Below, in pieces: positions 19,174 to 28,493 of a stretch of DNA of 64,000 bases. The stretch is taken from assembly GCA_016720905.1 (NCBI GenBank), contig JADKJT010000001.1:372001-436000 (forward strand). The letters are read 5' to 3'. The stretch is from Gemmatimonadaceae bacterium. GTDB lineage: Bacteria > Gemmatimonadota > Gemmatimonadetes > Gemmatimonadales > Gemmatimonadaceae. The first letter of the stretch is position 1. Every line of letters starts with the position of its first letter. The notes beneath the pieces were generated by a model. That model searched no databases and was not told the origin of the DNA. It saw nothing but the letters and a program-made list of their open reading frames with translations. The translations under genes and the position numbers were made by a program.

Positions 19174-19863
19174 TTACTTGATCAGGTAGACGAGCGTGAA
19201 GATCGCGATCCAGACCACGTCGACGAAATGCCAGTACAACGCCGCGATGTCGACAATCAGCGAATCCTTGGGTTCCAGTCCGCGCTTGTAGTCGATGGCC
19301 AACAGCGAAAAAAGCCAAATCACACCGGCCGTGACGTGCGCGCCGTGGAATCCGGTCAGCGTGAAGAAGCTTGAACCGAACAAGTTCGTGCGAATCGACA
19401 GGCCTTCATGCACGAACGACGTGAACTCAAAGGCTTGCAGGCCAAGGAACGCGGTGCCCAGCAGGCACGTCCCCCACAGCCAGATCTTGGACGAGCCAAG
19501 GATCCGCTCCCATGACGTGCGCTTGGGCACATGGCGGTTCTGCACCGCGGCCAGCGCCAGCACCATGGTCAGCGACGACAGCAGCAGCACGCCGGCGGAC
19601 ACCGAGGTGACGGGAATGTTCAGAATGGGCTTGAACACCTCACCCGTCATCGGGTTGGTCCATGCTTCGTGCGGATACGGTCCTTCCGGACTGCGTCCCT
19701 TGTAGATCAGGTACGTCGAGATGAGCGAGGCAAAGAGCATGCACTCGGACCCGATGAAGGTCCAAATGGCCACCTTGCGATTGTCGAGGCCAAGCGACGT
19801 ATAGTGGCCGCCGCCGGGGGCATGCGTTTCAGTGGCGGCGGTCGGTGCCGAAGTGGCGGACAT
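19174..19863 (-). CDS. ctaE: Cytochrome c oxidase subunit III
   Basis: A 229-residue membrane subunit of heme-copper oxidase with five predicted helices, the short form usual in caa3-type enzymes. Conserved stretches are NRKVAIWTFIGSECMLFASL, LGLQAFEF, FFTLTGFHGAHVTAGVIWL and the C-terminal WHFVDVVWIAIFTLVYL. The start lies one base beyond the stop of the subunit I gene, so translation is probably coupled. Its role is stabilising subunit I and supporting proton uptake. Confidence 0.95.
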   Translation of the reverse strand: MSATSAPTAATETHAPGGGHYTSLGLDNRKVAIWTFIGSECMLFASLISTYLIYKGRSPEGPYPHEAWTNPMTGEVFKPILNIPVTSVSAGVLLLSSLTMVLALAAVQNRHVPKRTSWERILGSSKIWLWGTCLLGTAFLGLQAFEFTSFVHEGLSIRTNLFGSSFFTLTGFHGAHVTAGVIWLFSLLAIDYKRGLEPKDSLIVDIAALYWHFVDVVWIAIFTLVYLIK

Positions 19864-19864
19864 G

Positions 19865-21748
19865 TTAGTGATGATCCTCGAGCGGCGTGAGCAGCCACTT
19901 GTAGAGAGTGCCGATCCACCAGAGCGCGCCGACCAGCATGATGCTGACGGCCAGCTTGGCGTTGGTATCCATGAACAGGAGGCCGCTGAACATCACCATC
20001 AATCCCATGGCCATGACGAGCGGCCAGATGCTGGGATTGGGCAGGACTATCCCCAGTTCCTTGGCCGTGGGGACATGCCGGTCCTTCTCCTCGTCGTACG
20101 TCGTTTCATGCACCAGCTTGTCGCCGCCCTTCACGTTCCACAGCGGGAGACGCGACTTGACCTGCGGCAATTCCGCGAAGTTGTACTCCGGCGGCGGTGA
20201 CGGAATCGACCACTCCAGTGTGGCCGCGCCCCACGGATTGGACGACGCATGTTGGCCGTTGCGCCAGCTCTTGAACAGGTTCACCACCAGGAAACTGGTG
20301 CCGACGATCAGCACCGCCGTCCCGATCGTCGAGATCAGATTGAACAATTCAAGTCCCTGCCCGGCGTCGTACTGATACACCCGACGCGGCATGCCCAGCA
20401 GACCGCTGAAGTGCATCGGGAAGAACGTCAGGTTCATGCCGATGAGCGTCAGCCAGAAATGCCACTCGCCGATCTTCTCGGAGAGGAACCGGCCGGTGAA
20501 CTTCGGGAAGTAGTAGTACAAGCCGGCGAAGAGGCCGAACATCGAACCGCCGAACAGCACATAGTGGAAGTGCGCGACGATGAAATAGGTGTCGGTCTGC
20601 TGCAGGTCAGCGGGCGGCGACGAGTGCATCACGCCGGAAATGCCGCCGATGGTGAACATGCCGACGAGCCCGATGGCGAACTTCATGGCCACCGTGAAAC
20701 GGATCTGCCCGCCCCACATCGTGGCAATCCAGTTGAAGATCTTCACGCCCGTGGGAATGGCGATCAGCATCGTCGTCAGCGAGAACACCGCGTCGGCAAT
20801 CGGGCCCATGCCCACCGAGAACATATGGTGCGCCCAGACGCCGAACCCGAGGAATCCGATCAGAATGCCCGAGTACACCATCACGGGATATCCGAACAGC
20901 GGCTTCCGTGAGAACGTGGGGAGCACTTCCGACACCAGCCCGAACGCCGGCAGGATGAGGATGTACACCTCGGGGTGGCCGAACACCCAGAACAGGTGCT
21001 GCCACAACAGCGGATCGGCGCCCTTGGCGATCGTGTAGAAGTTCGTGCCGAAGAACCGGTCGAACTGGAGGAAGATCAAGGCGACCGTGATGACCGGGAA
21101 CGCCAGCGCCACCAGGAACTGCACCACGAACGACATCCATGTGAAGATCGGCATGCGCATGAGCGACATGCCCGGCGCCCGCATGTTGATGATCGTGGTG
21201 ATGAAGTTGAACGCGGCGGCCAGCGAGGAAATGCCCAGGATTTGCAGGCCCAGCACCCAGAAATCCATGTTGATCTGGGGCGAGTACATCTTCGTGCTCA
21301 GCGGCGCATACCCGAACCAGCCCCCGTTCGGTGCGATGCCGAGCAGGATCGGGAACGTGATGAACAGGCCGCCCAACAGGTAGATCCAGTAGCTGAACGC
21401 GTTGAGGCGGGGGAACGCCACGTCGCGCGCGCCAATCTGCAGCGGAATGAGGAAATTGAAGAAGGCGGCCGACAACGGCATGATGGCCAGAAAGACCATC
21501 GTCGTGCCATGCATCGTGAACAACTGATTGAATGTTTCAGCCGATACCAGCGTGCCGTTCGGCTGCATCAGTTGGGCACGCATGACGGCCGCTTCCAGGC
21601 CGCCCACGATGAAGAAGAAGAGTGCGGATACGAGGTAGAGCGCCCCGATACGCTTGTGATCCACCGTCGTGAGCCAACTCCAGATACCCGTATTCGCGGG
21701 CTCGGTGTGGACGTCGGTGTATGGGGGCGCGGCAGCGATGGTTGCCAT
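19865..21748 (-). CDS. ctaD: Cytochrome c oxidase subunit I
   Basis: The catalytic subunit holding low-spin heme a and the heme a3-CuB centre, where oxygen is reduced. Visible signatures include FTMHGTTMVF with a heme ligand His, the CuB motif WVFGHPEVYILILP (His-Pro-Glu-Val-Tyr), VWAHHMFSVG with the two CuB histidines, PTGVKIFNW with the K-channel lysine and AHFHYVLFGG with the heme a and a3 ligands. This is the A1-type pattern. There are twelve core helices plus two C-terminal hydrophobic segments after a soluble loop, giving 627 residues, long for the family, as in caa3 enzymes. Confidence 0.97.
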   Translation of the reverse strand: MATIAAAPPYTDVHTEPANTGIWSWLTTVDHKRIGALYLVSALFFFIVGGLEAAVMRAQLMQPNGTLVSAETFNQLFTMHGTTMVFLAIMPLSAAFFNFLIPLQIGARDVAFPRLNAFSYWIYLLGGLFITFPILLGIAPNGGWFGYAPLSTKMYSPQINMDFWVLGLQILGISSLAAAFNFITTIINMRAPGMSLMRMPIFTWMSFVVQFLVALAFPVITVALIFLQFDRFFGTNFYTIAKGADPLLWQHLFWVFGHPEVYILILPAFGLVSEVLPTFSRKPLFGYPVMVYSGILIGFLGFGVWAHHMFSVGMGPIADAVFSLTTMLIAIPTGVKIFNWIATMWGGQIRFTVAMKFAIGLVGMFTIGGISGVMHSSPPADLQQTDTYFIVAHFHYVLFGGSMFGLFAGLYYYFPKFTGRFLSEKIGEWHFWLTLIGMNLTFFPMHFSGLLGMPRRVYQYDAGQGLELFNLISTIGTAVLIVGTSFLVVNLFKSWRNGQHASSNPWGAATLEWSIPSPPPEYNFAELPQVKSRLPLWNVKGGDKLVHETTYDEEKDRHVPTAKELGIVLPNPSIWPLVMAMGLMVMFSGLLFMDTNAKLAVSIMLVGALWWIGTLYKWLLTPLEDHH

Positions 21749-21796
21749 CGGTTTCGTCAGGTCGGTGCGATGCGTGAACGGAGGGCGCGCGGTCGG

Positions 21797-23074
21797 TTAC
21801 TTGAGACTCTGCAGATACGCGACGACATCGGCGATCTCGGCGTCAGTCAGACCGCCGATGGTGATCGTGTTCTTGCGAACCGGGTCGTACAACCCCTTGC
21901 CGATGGTCGGCATGATGCTGCCCGGCTTGCGATGCGGCGCGTTCTTGATCCAGTACGCGAGGTGCTTCTGGTCATTGACATAGAGCCCACCCGCCAGCGT
22001 GTGCCGTGTAGCCACATGGGTCAGGTTCGGACCAATGACACCCATGCTCATCGGGTTGCCCTTGACGACATGGCAGCCGATGCACGCCGAGCGGGAATAG
22101 ATCTGTCGGCCGCGGTCCACATCGCCGGCGCTCAACAGGTTTTCGTCGAAGGCCATTCCCGGCGGGATCGGCATCGTCGGCTTGGTCGCGGCAAACTCCG
22201 CGTCCAGACGCTCCTGCGGGAACGTCCAGACCGGCACTTGCACTGGCGCCACAACGGCCTGAGCCGCCGAGTCGGCCGGCTTCGCCGCTGTCTGTGCGGC
22301 GGTCTTTGCCACAGCCGGCGCGGCCGGCGCGGGTGCTGCGGCGGCTGGCTGCTGCTGATGCGCCGTCCACTTCGCGAATTCGTCGGGTGTCACGGTATAC
22401 ACCCGGAACTTCATGTTCGCATGCGACGAACCGCAGTATTCGGCGCAGAACCCGTTCCACGCCGACGACGGCAGGTCCGCGTTCGGCGTGAACCACAAAT
22501 AGTTGCTCTTGTTCGAAATCAGGTCGCGTTTGCCGCCCATCTGCGGGATCCAGAAGGCATGCAGCACGTCCTGCGTCTTGAGTTCGAAGTTCACCGTGCG
22601 GCCGGTCGGCAGATACAGCTCGTTCGCCGTGGTGATGCCGTACTCCGGGTACCGGAACTCCCACCACCACTGATGGCCGATGACCTGGACCTGCAGCGCG
22701 TTCGGAGCGGCCTTCGCCTGCGTCTTGAAAATCGTGCGAACCGTGGGGATCGCGATGAAGATCAAGATGACGGCGGGAATCGCCGTCCAGGCGATTTCCA
22801 GCACGGTATTCCCGTGCACCTGCTCGGGCGTCTTGCCACCTGGACGTCGGCGGAATCGGAAGATCGTATAGACCAGCGCGATCTCCACCGCGATGAACAC
22901 CCCTGTGCCCCACGCCAACAGCGTGTTCCACAGTGCGTCGATCGAGGTGTTGAATTCCGTGTGGTGATTGAACGTCGAATTCGGGTACACACCGCCACAG
23001 GCGGCGAGACCCAGGGCTAGTGCGCCCAGCAGCAAGGCAGAGACCACCCGCCGCTGGCGGAACGTGCCAACCAT
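21797..23074 (-). CDS. ctaC: Cytochrome c oxidase subunit II with fused cytochrome c (caa3 type)
   Basis: The electron entry subunit of 425 residues. A lipoprotein-type signal (ALALGLAAC) is followed by two membrane helices (about residues 50-115) and a CuA domain with HQWWWEFRYPEYG, VLHAFWIPQMGGK and the copper-binding CAEYCGSSHANM. An Ala/Pro-rich linker then leads to a C-terminal cytochrome c domain with CIGCH and the axial Met region SIMPTIG. The ATG at 23074 has a good AAGGA seven bases upstream; open reading upstream of it lacks any conserved content. It is first gene of the oxidase operon. The 258-bp divergent region at 23075-23332 shows no promoter I can defend. Confidence 0.95.
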   Translation of the reverse strand: MVGTFRQRRVVSALLLGALALGLAACGGVYPNSTFNHHTEFNTSIDALWNTLLAWGTGVFIAVEIALVYTIFRFRRRPGGKTPEQVHGNTVLEIAWTAIPAVILIFIAIPTVRTIFKTQAKAAPNALQVQVIGHQWWWEFRYPEYGITTANELYLPTGRTVNFELKTQDVLHAFWIPQMGGKRDLISNKSNYLWFTPNADLPSSAWNGFCAEYCGSSHANMKFRVYTVTPDEFAKWTAHQQQPAAAAPAPAAPAVAKTAAQTAAKPADSAAQAVVAPVQVPVWTFPQERLDAEFAATKPTMPIPPGMAFDENLLSAGDVDRGRQIYSRSACIGCHVVKGNPMSMGVIGPNLTHVATRHTLAGGLYVNDQKHLAYWIKNAPHRKPGSIMPTIGKGLYDPVRKNTITIGGLTDAEIADVVAYLQSLK

Positions 23075-23332
23075 TGCGGTTCCTTGAGAGTGGAGAACCC
23101 CCGGCCGTACGCGCCCGCGCGCCCGGCTCGACTGGAGTCGTTGAGAAAGCAAAGCGAAGCTAAACCGACACTTCCACGGCTGGCAAGGAATGCCGGCCGC
23201 AAACTGGAGCCGAGTTCGAGATTTGTTCCGGATGTGGACCTGCCAAGGCGCTTTTGACCGGAAAGCCGACAAAATCGAATCCCTTGGCGCGCGTGGGATT
23301 GCCTCGGACTGACGCAATCGTCCTCCCCCTGT

Positions 23333-24472
23333 ATGCCCACACATGCGCCTCACCTTGCCAAAGTCGCCGGGCTGCTCGCCGCAGCCATGACCCTCGCGTC
23401 CGGCTGCCGGTCGGCTGATCCCGGCGCATCGCCGGCCGGGCCACTGGCGATCGGCGTGGGGGCGATACCAGGGCATCCCGGCTACGAGAGCATGCTCCAC
23501 GGGCTGCAGCTGGCCGTCGATCGATTGAACGAGACCAAAGGCGCCAAATTTCGGCTCCGTCCGCCCGATTCAGGCAGTACCAGTGCCGTGCAGGTCGCCC
23601 AGCAGCTGCGTGACGACCCCTCGGTGATCGGGGTGGTGGGGCATCCCGAAAGCGAAAACTCGATCGAGGCAGTGCCAGTCTATGCGGACGCCGAGCATGA
23701 AGGGAAGAACGCCGTCGTCGCCATATCGCCCACCGCGTCCTCGCCACGCTTGTCCGGTATCAGTCCCTGGTTCTTTCGCGTCGCCCCCAGCGATGACGAT
23801 GCCGCCCGCTTTGTGGCGCGCTGGGTCCTCGATACCCTCGGTGCTCGGCGCGCGGCCGTCATCTATCGGAACGATTCGTATGGCCGCGACTGGTCAAGCA
23901 CGTTTTCCGACACGTTCATCAAGGCGGGCGCCGTGGTCGTGGCGCGTCATCCGTACCTTACCGGCCTGACCGAGTGGGATGCCTACGCCCAACTGCTGGC
24001 CAAACTCAAGCCCGATGTGTTGTTGTTCCCGGGTGATGCCGGCGACGCCGTCGCGATGCTGCGAGCGCTGCGCGCCGCCAACGTCTCGCTCACGTTCATC
24101 GGTGGCGATGGCACGGAAGGCATGCGGGACAGCAGCGAGGCCCAGGGTGCCCACTACGTCGCGTTCTTCCACCCGGATCGTATCGAGTCGGACGAAGGTC
24201 GCACGTTCGCCCGGCGCTATCAGGAGAAATATCGACAGGCGCCGGACATGTTCGCGGCCATGTCGTACGACGCGGCGCTGGCCATCGGGCGGTCCGTGAT
24301 CAAGGGCGCCCGCACGCGACTCGCCGTGCGTCGTGCGCTGGAGCGGCTGGGGACTGCGGGATCGCCGGCGCTTGAGGGCGTGGCCGGTCCCGTGGCGTTC
24401 GAGAAGAACCACGACATCGCACGGCGCGCGGTGGTCATCAGCACCGTCGGTGCTGCGGCGGGCCGGCGCTGA
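23333..24472 (+). CDS. Periplasmic ligand-binding protein, branched-chain amino-acid (LivJ/Peripla_BP_6) type
   Basis: A 379-residue lipoprotein-like binding protein: signal with MTLASGC (Cys about residue 25), then a two-lobe periplasmic binding fold (AIGVGAIPGHPGYESMLHGL, VIGVVGHPESENSIEAVPVY, AVVAISPTASSPRLSG, AVIYRNDSYGRDW, FIGGDGTEGMRDSS). No ABC permease or ATPase genes are nearby. Instead its stop codon overlaps the start of a chemoreceptor gene by one base (TGATG), so I infer that it is a sensory partner presenting a ligand to that receptor rather than a transport component. The ligand is unknown. Confidence 0.86.
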   Translation: MPTHAPHLAKVAGLLAAAMTLASGCRSADPGASPAGPLAIGVGAIPGHPGYESMLHGLQLAVDRLNETKGAKFRLRPPDSGSTSAVQVAQQLRDDPSVIGVVGHPESENSIEAVPVYADAEHEGKNAVVAISPTASSPRLSGISPWFFRVAPSDDDAARFVARWVLDTLGARRAAVIYRNDSYGRDWSSTFSDTFIKAGAVVVARHPYLTGLTEWDAYAQLLAKLKPDVLLFPGDAGDAVAMLRALRAANVSLTFIGGDGTEGMRDSSEAQGAHYVAFFHPDRIESDEGRTFARRYQEKYRQAPDMFAAMSYDAALAIGRSVIKGARTRLAVRRALERLGTAGSPALEGVAGPVAFEKNHDIARRAVVISTVGAAAGRR

Positions 24473-26172
24473 TGTTGCGAACGATTCGCGCCCGATTGGT
24501 GGCGGGCTTCGGCACGTCCATCGGATTGCTGCTCCTGGCCGGTCTGCTTGGGTGGTGGGGACTCACCCGCAGCAACGCGCAAGCCAACGACACCGTGCGT
24601 TCGCTGTCCGACCGATCGGATTTCACCGAACGCGCCACCGCCACGATCATGCGGGAGCTGGTGGCCGGTTTACGCTACCTGAACACGCGCAATGACGACG
24701 ATCAGCGGTTGTATTTCACGCTGGTCGACCAGGCCGATCAGTTGCGCCGCGACGCCATCAAGCGCGACCTGCTTCGTCCGACGGAACGGCTGCGCCTCGA
24801 GCGCATCGGCCAGGTGCAGGCGGCGCTCGAAGTGCGCATTGCCACCACCCACGCCTGGCAAGTCGTCGGTCGCGAAGCCGACGCGCAACGGGTCCTGAAG
24901 CAGACCGCCGAAGACATCCAGTCCATTGAGACCGAACTGCAGGCGCTTCGCGCCGAAGCGCGCAGAGGGGCCGACGAATCGATGGATCGCCTGCACGGCG
25001 TGCTGCGCAGCGCCGAAATCAGTCTGGCCTTGCTGATTGCCTTCGCGTTTGGTGTCGCGGCGTTCTTTGGCCTTTCGACGGCACGCGCCGTTACCGAACC
25101 CCTGGCGCAATTGCGGGCCGAGATGGCCGCCATTGGCGCGGGCGACTTGCGCGTCCCTGATGCCGCCCCGATGAGCAGTCGAATCGCGCAGGAGTACGCC
25201 GACCTCATCGCCGCCATGCAACAGGCCCGAGAGCGTCTTCGCCTGCTGCTCTCCCGCGTGCGCGACGAGGCCGATCAAGTCACACTGGCCGCGAGCGAGC
25301 TGTCCGCGTCGGCCAGCGCCGCAGCGGCTTCCTCGCAGCACGTCACGTCAGCCGTGATGGAGATTTCACACGGAGCCTCGCTGCAACTCGGAGCGCTCAA
25401 CCACGCGGGCGACACCGTCAAGGTGCTGGCCGAGGGCGGCGCGACCATCGGCGAGGCCGCCGAGGAAACTGAACGCGTTGGCCGCGACATCCGCACCACC
25501 ACGAATGCGACGCGTGATCAGGTACAGGTGGCCATCGACACACTGCTGGGCGCCCGGGAGTCGGTCCTGGAGTCGCGGGCGGAGATGACCGCACTGCGGG
25601 ATGCGACCGCCGTCATCGACGATTTCGTGGGCGTGATTTCCGAGATCGCCACCCAAACCAATCTGCTGGCCCTCAATGCGGCCATCGAAGCGGCCCGTGC
25701 CGGCAGCGCGGGTCGCGGCTTCGCCGTGGTTGCGCAGGAGGTCCGCACGCTGGCCGAGCAGAGTGCCAATGCCGCCAACGAAGTGACGGAGAATGTGAAG
25801 CGTATCCGGGCACGCATTGCCAGCGCGTCGGGGGCCGTCGAGTCCGGCGCTACCCGACTCAAGGACGCCGAAACAGTGGCCGCCAGCGTGTCCTCGGCCC
25901 TCTCGCGCATCGAGGATGCCGTATCCCAGGTGGAAGGCGCCGCAACACGCGTGTCCGGCGCGGTGCAAGCCAATCGCGCGTCACTCGGCGCCGTGCAGAA
26001 ATCGCTCTCCAGTGTTCGGGACACCGCCGAGGGTCACGCCGCCGCCGCCGAAGAAGTGGCAGCAAGCACCGAGCAGACCTCCGCGTCCGCTCAGGAAGTC
26101 AGCGCGACCGCCGAAATGTTGCAGACCGCGTCACTGAGGGTGCGAGGATTGATCGGCGAGTTCAGGACGTGA
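24472..26172 (+). CDS. Methyl-accepting chemotaxis protein
   Basis: A 566-residue transmembrane receptor. Helix 1 is at about residues 8-30 (LVAGFGTSIGLLLLAGLLGW), followed by a mainly helical periplasmic sensor of about 150 residues, helix 2 at about 182-205, a HAMP domain to about 260 and a long coiled-coil signalling domain. The highly conserved tip reads EIATQTNLLALNAAIEAARA, followed by RGFAVVAQEVRTLAEQS, where CheA and CheW dock. There is no C-terminal CheR-tethering pentapeptide. It is coupled by a one-base overlap to the binding-protein gene upstream. No other che genes lie in the window. Confidence 0.93.
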   Translation: MLRTIRARLVAGFGTSIGLLLLAGLLGWWGLTRSNAQANDTVRSLSDRSDFTERATATIMRELVAGLRYLNTRNDDDQRLYFTLVDQADQLRRDAIKRDLLRPTERLRLERIGQVQAALEVRIATTHAWQVVGREADAQRVLKQTAEDIQSIETELQALRAEARRGADESMDRLHGVLRSAEISLALLIAFAFGVAAFFGLSTARAVTEPLAQLRAEMAAIGAGDLRVPDAAPMSSRIAQEYADLIAAMQQARERLRLLLSRVRDEADQVTLAASELSASASAAAASSQHVTSAVMEISHGASLQLGALNHAGDTVKVLAEGGATIGEAAEETERVGRDIRTTTNATRDQVQVAIDTLLGARESVLESRAEMTALRDATAVIDDFVGVISEIATQTNLLALNAAIEAARAGSAGRGFAVVAQEVRTLAEQSANAANEVTENVKRIRARIASASGAVESGATRLKDAETVAASVSSALSRIEDAVSQVEGAATRVSGAVQANRASLGAVQKSLSSVRDTAEGHAAAAEEVAASTEQTSASAQEVSATAEMLQTASLRVRGLIGEFRT

Positions 26173-26261
26173 CTGAGAACTCAGTACCAAGTACCAAGTA
26201 CCAAGTACGCAACAGATACTCAGGTCGCAAGGACCAAGTACCTAAGTACACTAGGTTCTAA
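26173..26261. repeat. GAGTACT-type heptamer array B2 (partly decayed)
   Basis: Fills the convergent gap between the chemoreceptor stop and the saccharopine-dehydrogenase-like gene's stop. The core 26183-26210 has AGTACCA three times then AGTACGC. Outside it are decayed units, including AGTACCT and a terminal AGGTTCTAAC that mirrors the GAACTCAGTACC near the left end, so the whole looks like an eroded inverted repeat. Confidence 0.85.
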
Positions 26262-27398
26262 CTATACCTCCTTCACCACCACCCCTCGCTCTGCCAGCAT
26301 GGCGAAGTACCGCGTCGCGGGCACGCATTCATCGGGGGTATGCACACCCGGTGCAATGGCGCCTGTGGCCTGTAATTGGCCGGTGATTGATAGCGTGTAG
26401 CCCGTGGTGCGCATCATCGACGTGATGCCGCGCGCGGCGTCGTAGTGGTCCACGACTTCCCAGGCACGGGCGGCGTGCTGGCCGTCCTTGATGCCGGTGA
26501 CCACCACCCGGAGTGCGACCAGATCGGGCTTGCCCTTGCGCAGTTTCTCGCCGGCCACGCGCACGAACACATCACGCGGCACCACCTGCTGTCCCTTCAC
26601 GTCCACGGCCGTGTTGCCCAGCATGCCAAGATCGCGAATGGCTTCCATGATGCGCGCATGTCCGGGATAGCGCAGCGTCTTGTACTCCATGCTGGGGATC
26701 TTGCCGGCATACCGGTACACCATCGTGGAGAGTCCACCCGCCGTGTGGAACGCCTCCAGATCGCCAAGCGGCTCGGCAAACCGCACCGTTTCCAGCTCGG
26801 ATAACGCGCTCACCTCCTGCGGGACCCCATCGCGTACCACCAACGACGGCGTCGTGTAGTAGTCGATCATCCCCTCGATGGAATACGCGATCTGATATCC
26901 CAACGGCGGCTCGGGCACCTGTGGCAGTCCGCCCACGAAGAGCTGCACACGCTCCACGGTATCGAATTGATCAATGCCATGCTGCGCGATGACGTTGACC
27001 ATCCCCGGCGCCAGACCGGTGTCCGGCACCACGCTCACACCCTTGGCCCTGGCCGCCGCATCGAGCGCCTGCTGCTGGCGAACGATTTCCGTGTTGCCGC
27101 CCAGATCGGCAAAATGGACGCCGGCATCAACTGCCAGCTGGGCCAGGGGAAAGTTGAAGTAGTAGGGGATGGCGCTCATCACCGCGTCGCACTGCGCCAT
27201 GGCCGCACGCACCGCCGATGCATCCCGCACATCGAGCGCGACCGTCACCAGGCGAGGGCCGACGAATGGCGCAAGGAACGCCGGGAGGGCACCAATCTTC
27301 ACATCGGCCAGCATCACCCGCTCGACGGCGGGATTATTCAGCAGGTCGAACGCGCACGCCGAGCCTTGCAGCCCAGCGCCGAGGACGAGCATACGCAT
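26262..27398 (-). CDS. Saccharopine dehydrogenase-family oxidoreductase
   Basis: A 378-residue NAD(P)-dependent enzyme related to saccharopine dehydrogenase and lysine 6-dehydrogenase. The N-terminal Rossmann motif is VLGAGLQGSACAFDL, followed by AIPYYFNFPLAQLAVDAGVH and DLGGN, and the substrate-domain PDTGLAPGMVNVIA. Family members oxidise lysine or saccharopine with reduction of NAD(P); the exact substrate is not settled here. It lies 42 bases beyond the stop of the GGDEF gene, both on the minus strand. Confidence 0.88.
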   Translation of the reverse strand: MRMLVLGAGLQGSACAFDLLNNPAVERVMLADVKIGALPAFLAPFVGPRLVTVALDVRDASAVRAAMAQCDAVMSAIPYYFNFPLAQLAVDAGVHFADLGGNTEIVRQQQALDAAARAKGVSVVPDTGLAPGMVNVIAQHGIDQFDTVERVQLFVGGLPQVPEPPLGYQIAYSIEGMIDYYTTPSLVVRDGVPQEVSALSELETVRFAEPLGDLEAFHTAGGLSTMVYRYAGKIPSMEYKTLRYPGHARIMEAIRDLGMLGNTAVDVKGQQVVPRDVFVRVAGEKLRKGKPDLVALRVVVTGIKDGQHAARAWEVVDHYDAARGITSMMRTTGYTLSITGQLQATGAIAPGVHTPDECVPATRYFAMLAERGVVVKEV

Positions 27399-27440
27399 CA
27401 GAGAACTCCGAAGGGTGACATTTGGGGGATCGCGATACCA

Positions 27441-28493
27441 CTATATCCGAACACGATTGCGACCATCGGCCTTGGCGCGATACAACGCGGCGTCGGCCCG
27501 CGCAAAAAGGTCTTCCACCGACTCGATGCGCGCCGCCGGGAAGACCGCCACGCCGACACTGGCCGTCAGGCGCAACAGCGGCTCGTCGGTGGCGTTGCTG
27601 AACGGATGGGACTCCACGGCCGCGCGGATCCGTTCGGCAAAGGTCTCCGCGCCGTCGTCATCGGTTTCCGGCAACAGCACGAGGAATTCCTCACCGCCGT
27701 ACCGCGCCACGATGTCACTGCCGCGAATGGTGTCCGACAGCAACTGCGCCACATCCCGGAGCACATCGTCGCCAACCAGATGGCCGTAGGTGTCGTTGAC
27801 CCGCTTGAAGTGATCGAGATCGATCATCAGCAACGCCATCGTGGAATCGTAGCGAAGCGCCCGTTCCATTTCGGCGGTGATGCGTTCGGTGAGCGCGCGA
27901 CGATTGAGGATCTGCGTGAGCGGGTCGGTCTGCGCCAACTGCTCCAGCCGCGCGTTGTCCGCCATGGTGCTTTCCATCATCTGCGCACGCTGGATCACCG
28001 CCACGGCGGCGGTGATCACGGCCTGGGCAAACTCCAGATCAGCCGGCCCGAAGCGCTCCTGATCGCGCGTGCGGCGCACCAGGAACACACCGTACTGGCC
28101 GCGCTCGATGGAGAATGGCAGGGCGATGACCGATCGGATGGGCACTTCAATGCCTTCGATGCCCCACACATGGCGCACCCCCTCGTAGAGCGGATGCGTA
28201 TCGAGGTCCTCCACCAGCACGGGCTGCCCGCTGTCGAGCGCTGCGCGCAGTTCGGGATACCGATCGAGCTGGATGACCAGCTGGTGCAAGGCCGGATTCT
28301 CGTACGCCGCCACCACCACCGCCGACATCTCGCCCGGCCGGGCCAGCACGACCGAGCAGTGCGACACGTCCAGCGCGCGCGCCGCGCGGCGCACCAGCAG
28401 ATGAAAGAGCTCCGACACCGAGAGGTCACCCGTGACCTCGTGCAGGATGTCCACCAGTTTGCGACGACTGTCGGCGTCCTGCTGGGCCCGCAC
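27441..28493 (-). CDS. GAF-GGDEF diguanylate cyclase (probably the C-terminal part of a frameshifted REC-GAF-GGDEF protein)
   Basis: About 350 residues: a GAF-like domain (about 15-165, VTGDLSVSELFHLLVRRAAR) and a GGDEF domain (about 180-350) with DPLTQILNRRAL, the active motif GGEEF, and the inhibitory site RGSD five residues before it. It should make cyclic di-GMP with product feedback. The first usable start in this frame is a GTG at 28493, inside the upstream response-regulator frame. Removing one base from a four-base G run (28496-28499 on the plus strand) joins the two into one open protein through TEEALVRAQQDADSRRKL, so I think this is one gene broken by a frameshift or a sequence error. 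Confidence 0.88.
   Translation of the reverse strand: MRAQQDADSRRKLVDILHEVTGDLSVSELFHLLVRRAARALDVSHCSVVLARPGEMSAVVVAAYENPALHQLVIQLDRYPELRAALDSGQPVLVEDLDTHPLYEGVRHVWGIEGIEVPIRSVIALPFSIERGQYGVFLVRRTRDQERFGPADLEFAQAVITAAVAVIQRAQMMESTMADNARLEQLAQTDPLTQILNRRALTERITAEMERALRYDSTMALLMIDLDHFKRVNDTYGHLVGDDVLRDVAQLLSDTIRGSDIVARYGGEEFLVLLPETDDDGAETFAERIRAAVESHPFSNATDEPLLRLTASVGVAVFPAARIESVEDLFARADAALYRAKADGRNRVRI

Noticed and set aside
23075..23500. N-terminal extension of the oxidase subunit II frame to 23500.
   Set aside because: The extension is Arg/Gly-rich and overlaps the divergent binding-protein gene; the ATG at 23074 has a good ribosome site and a lipoprotein signal.
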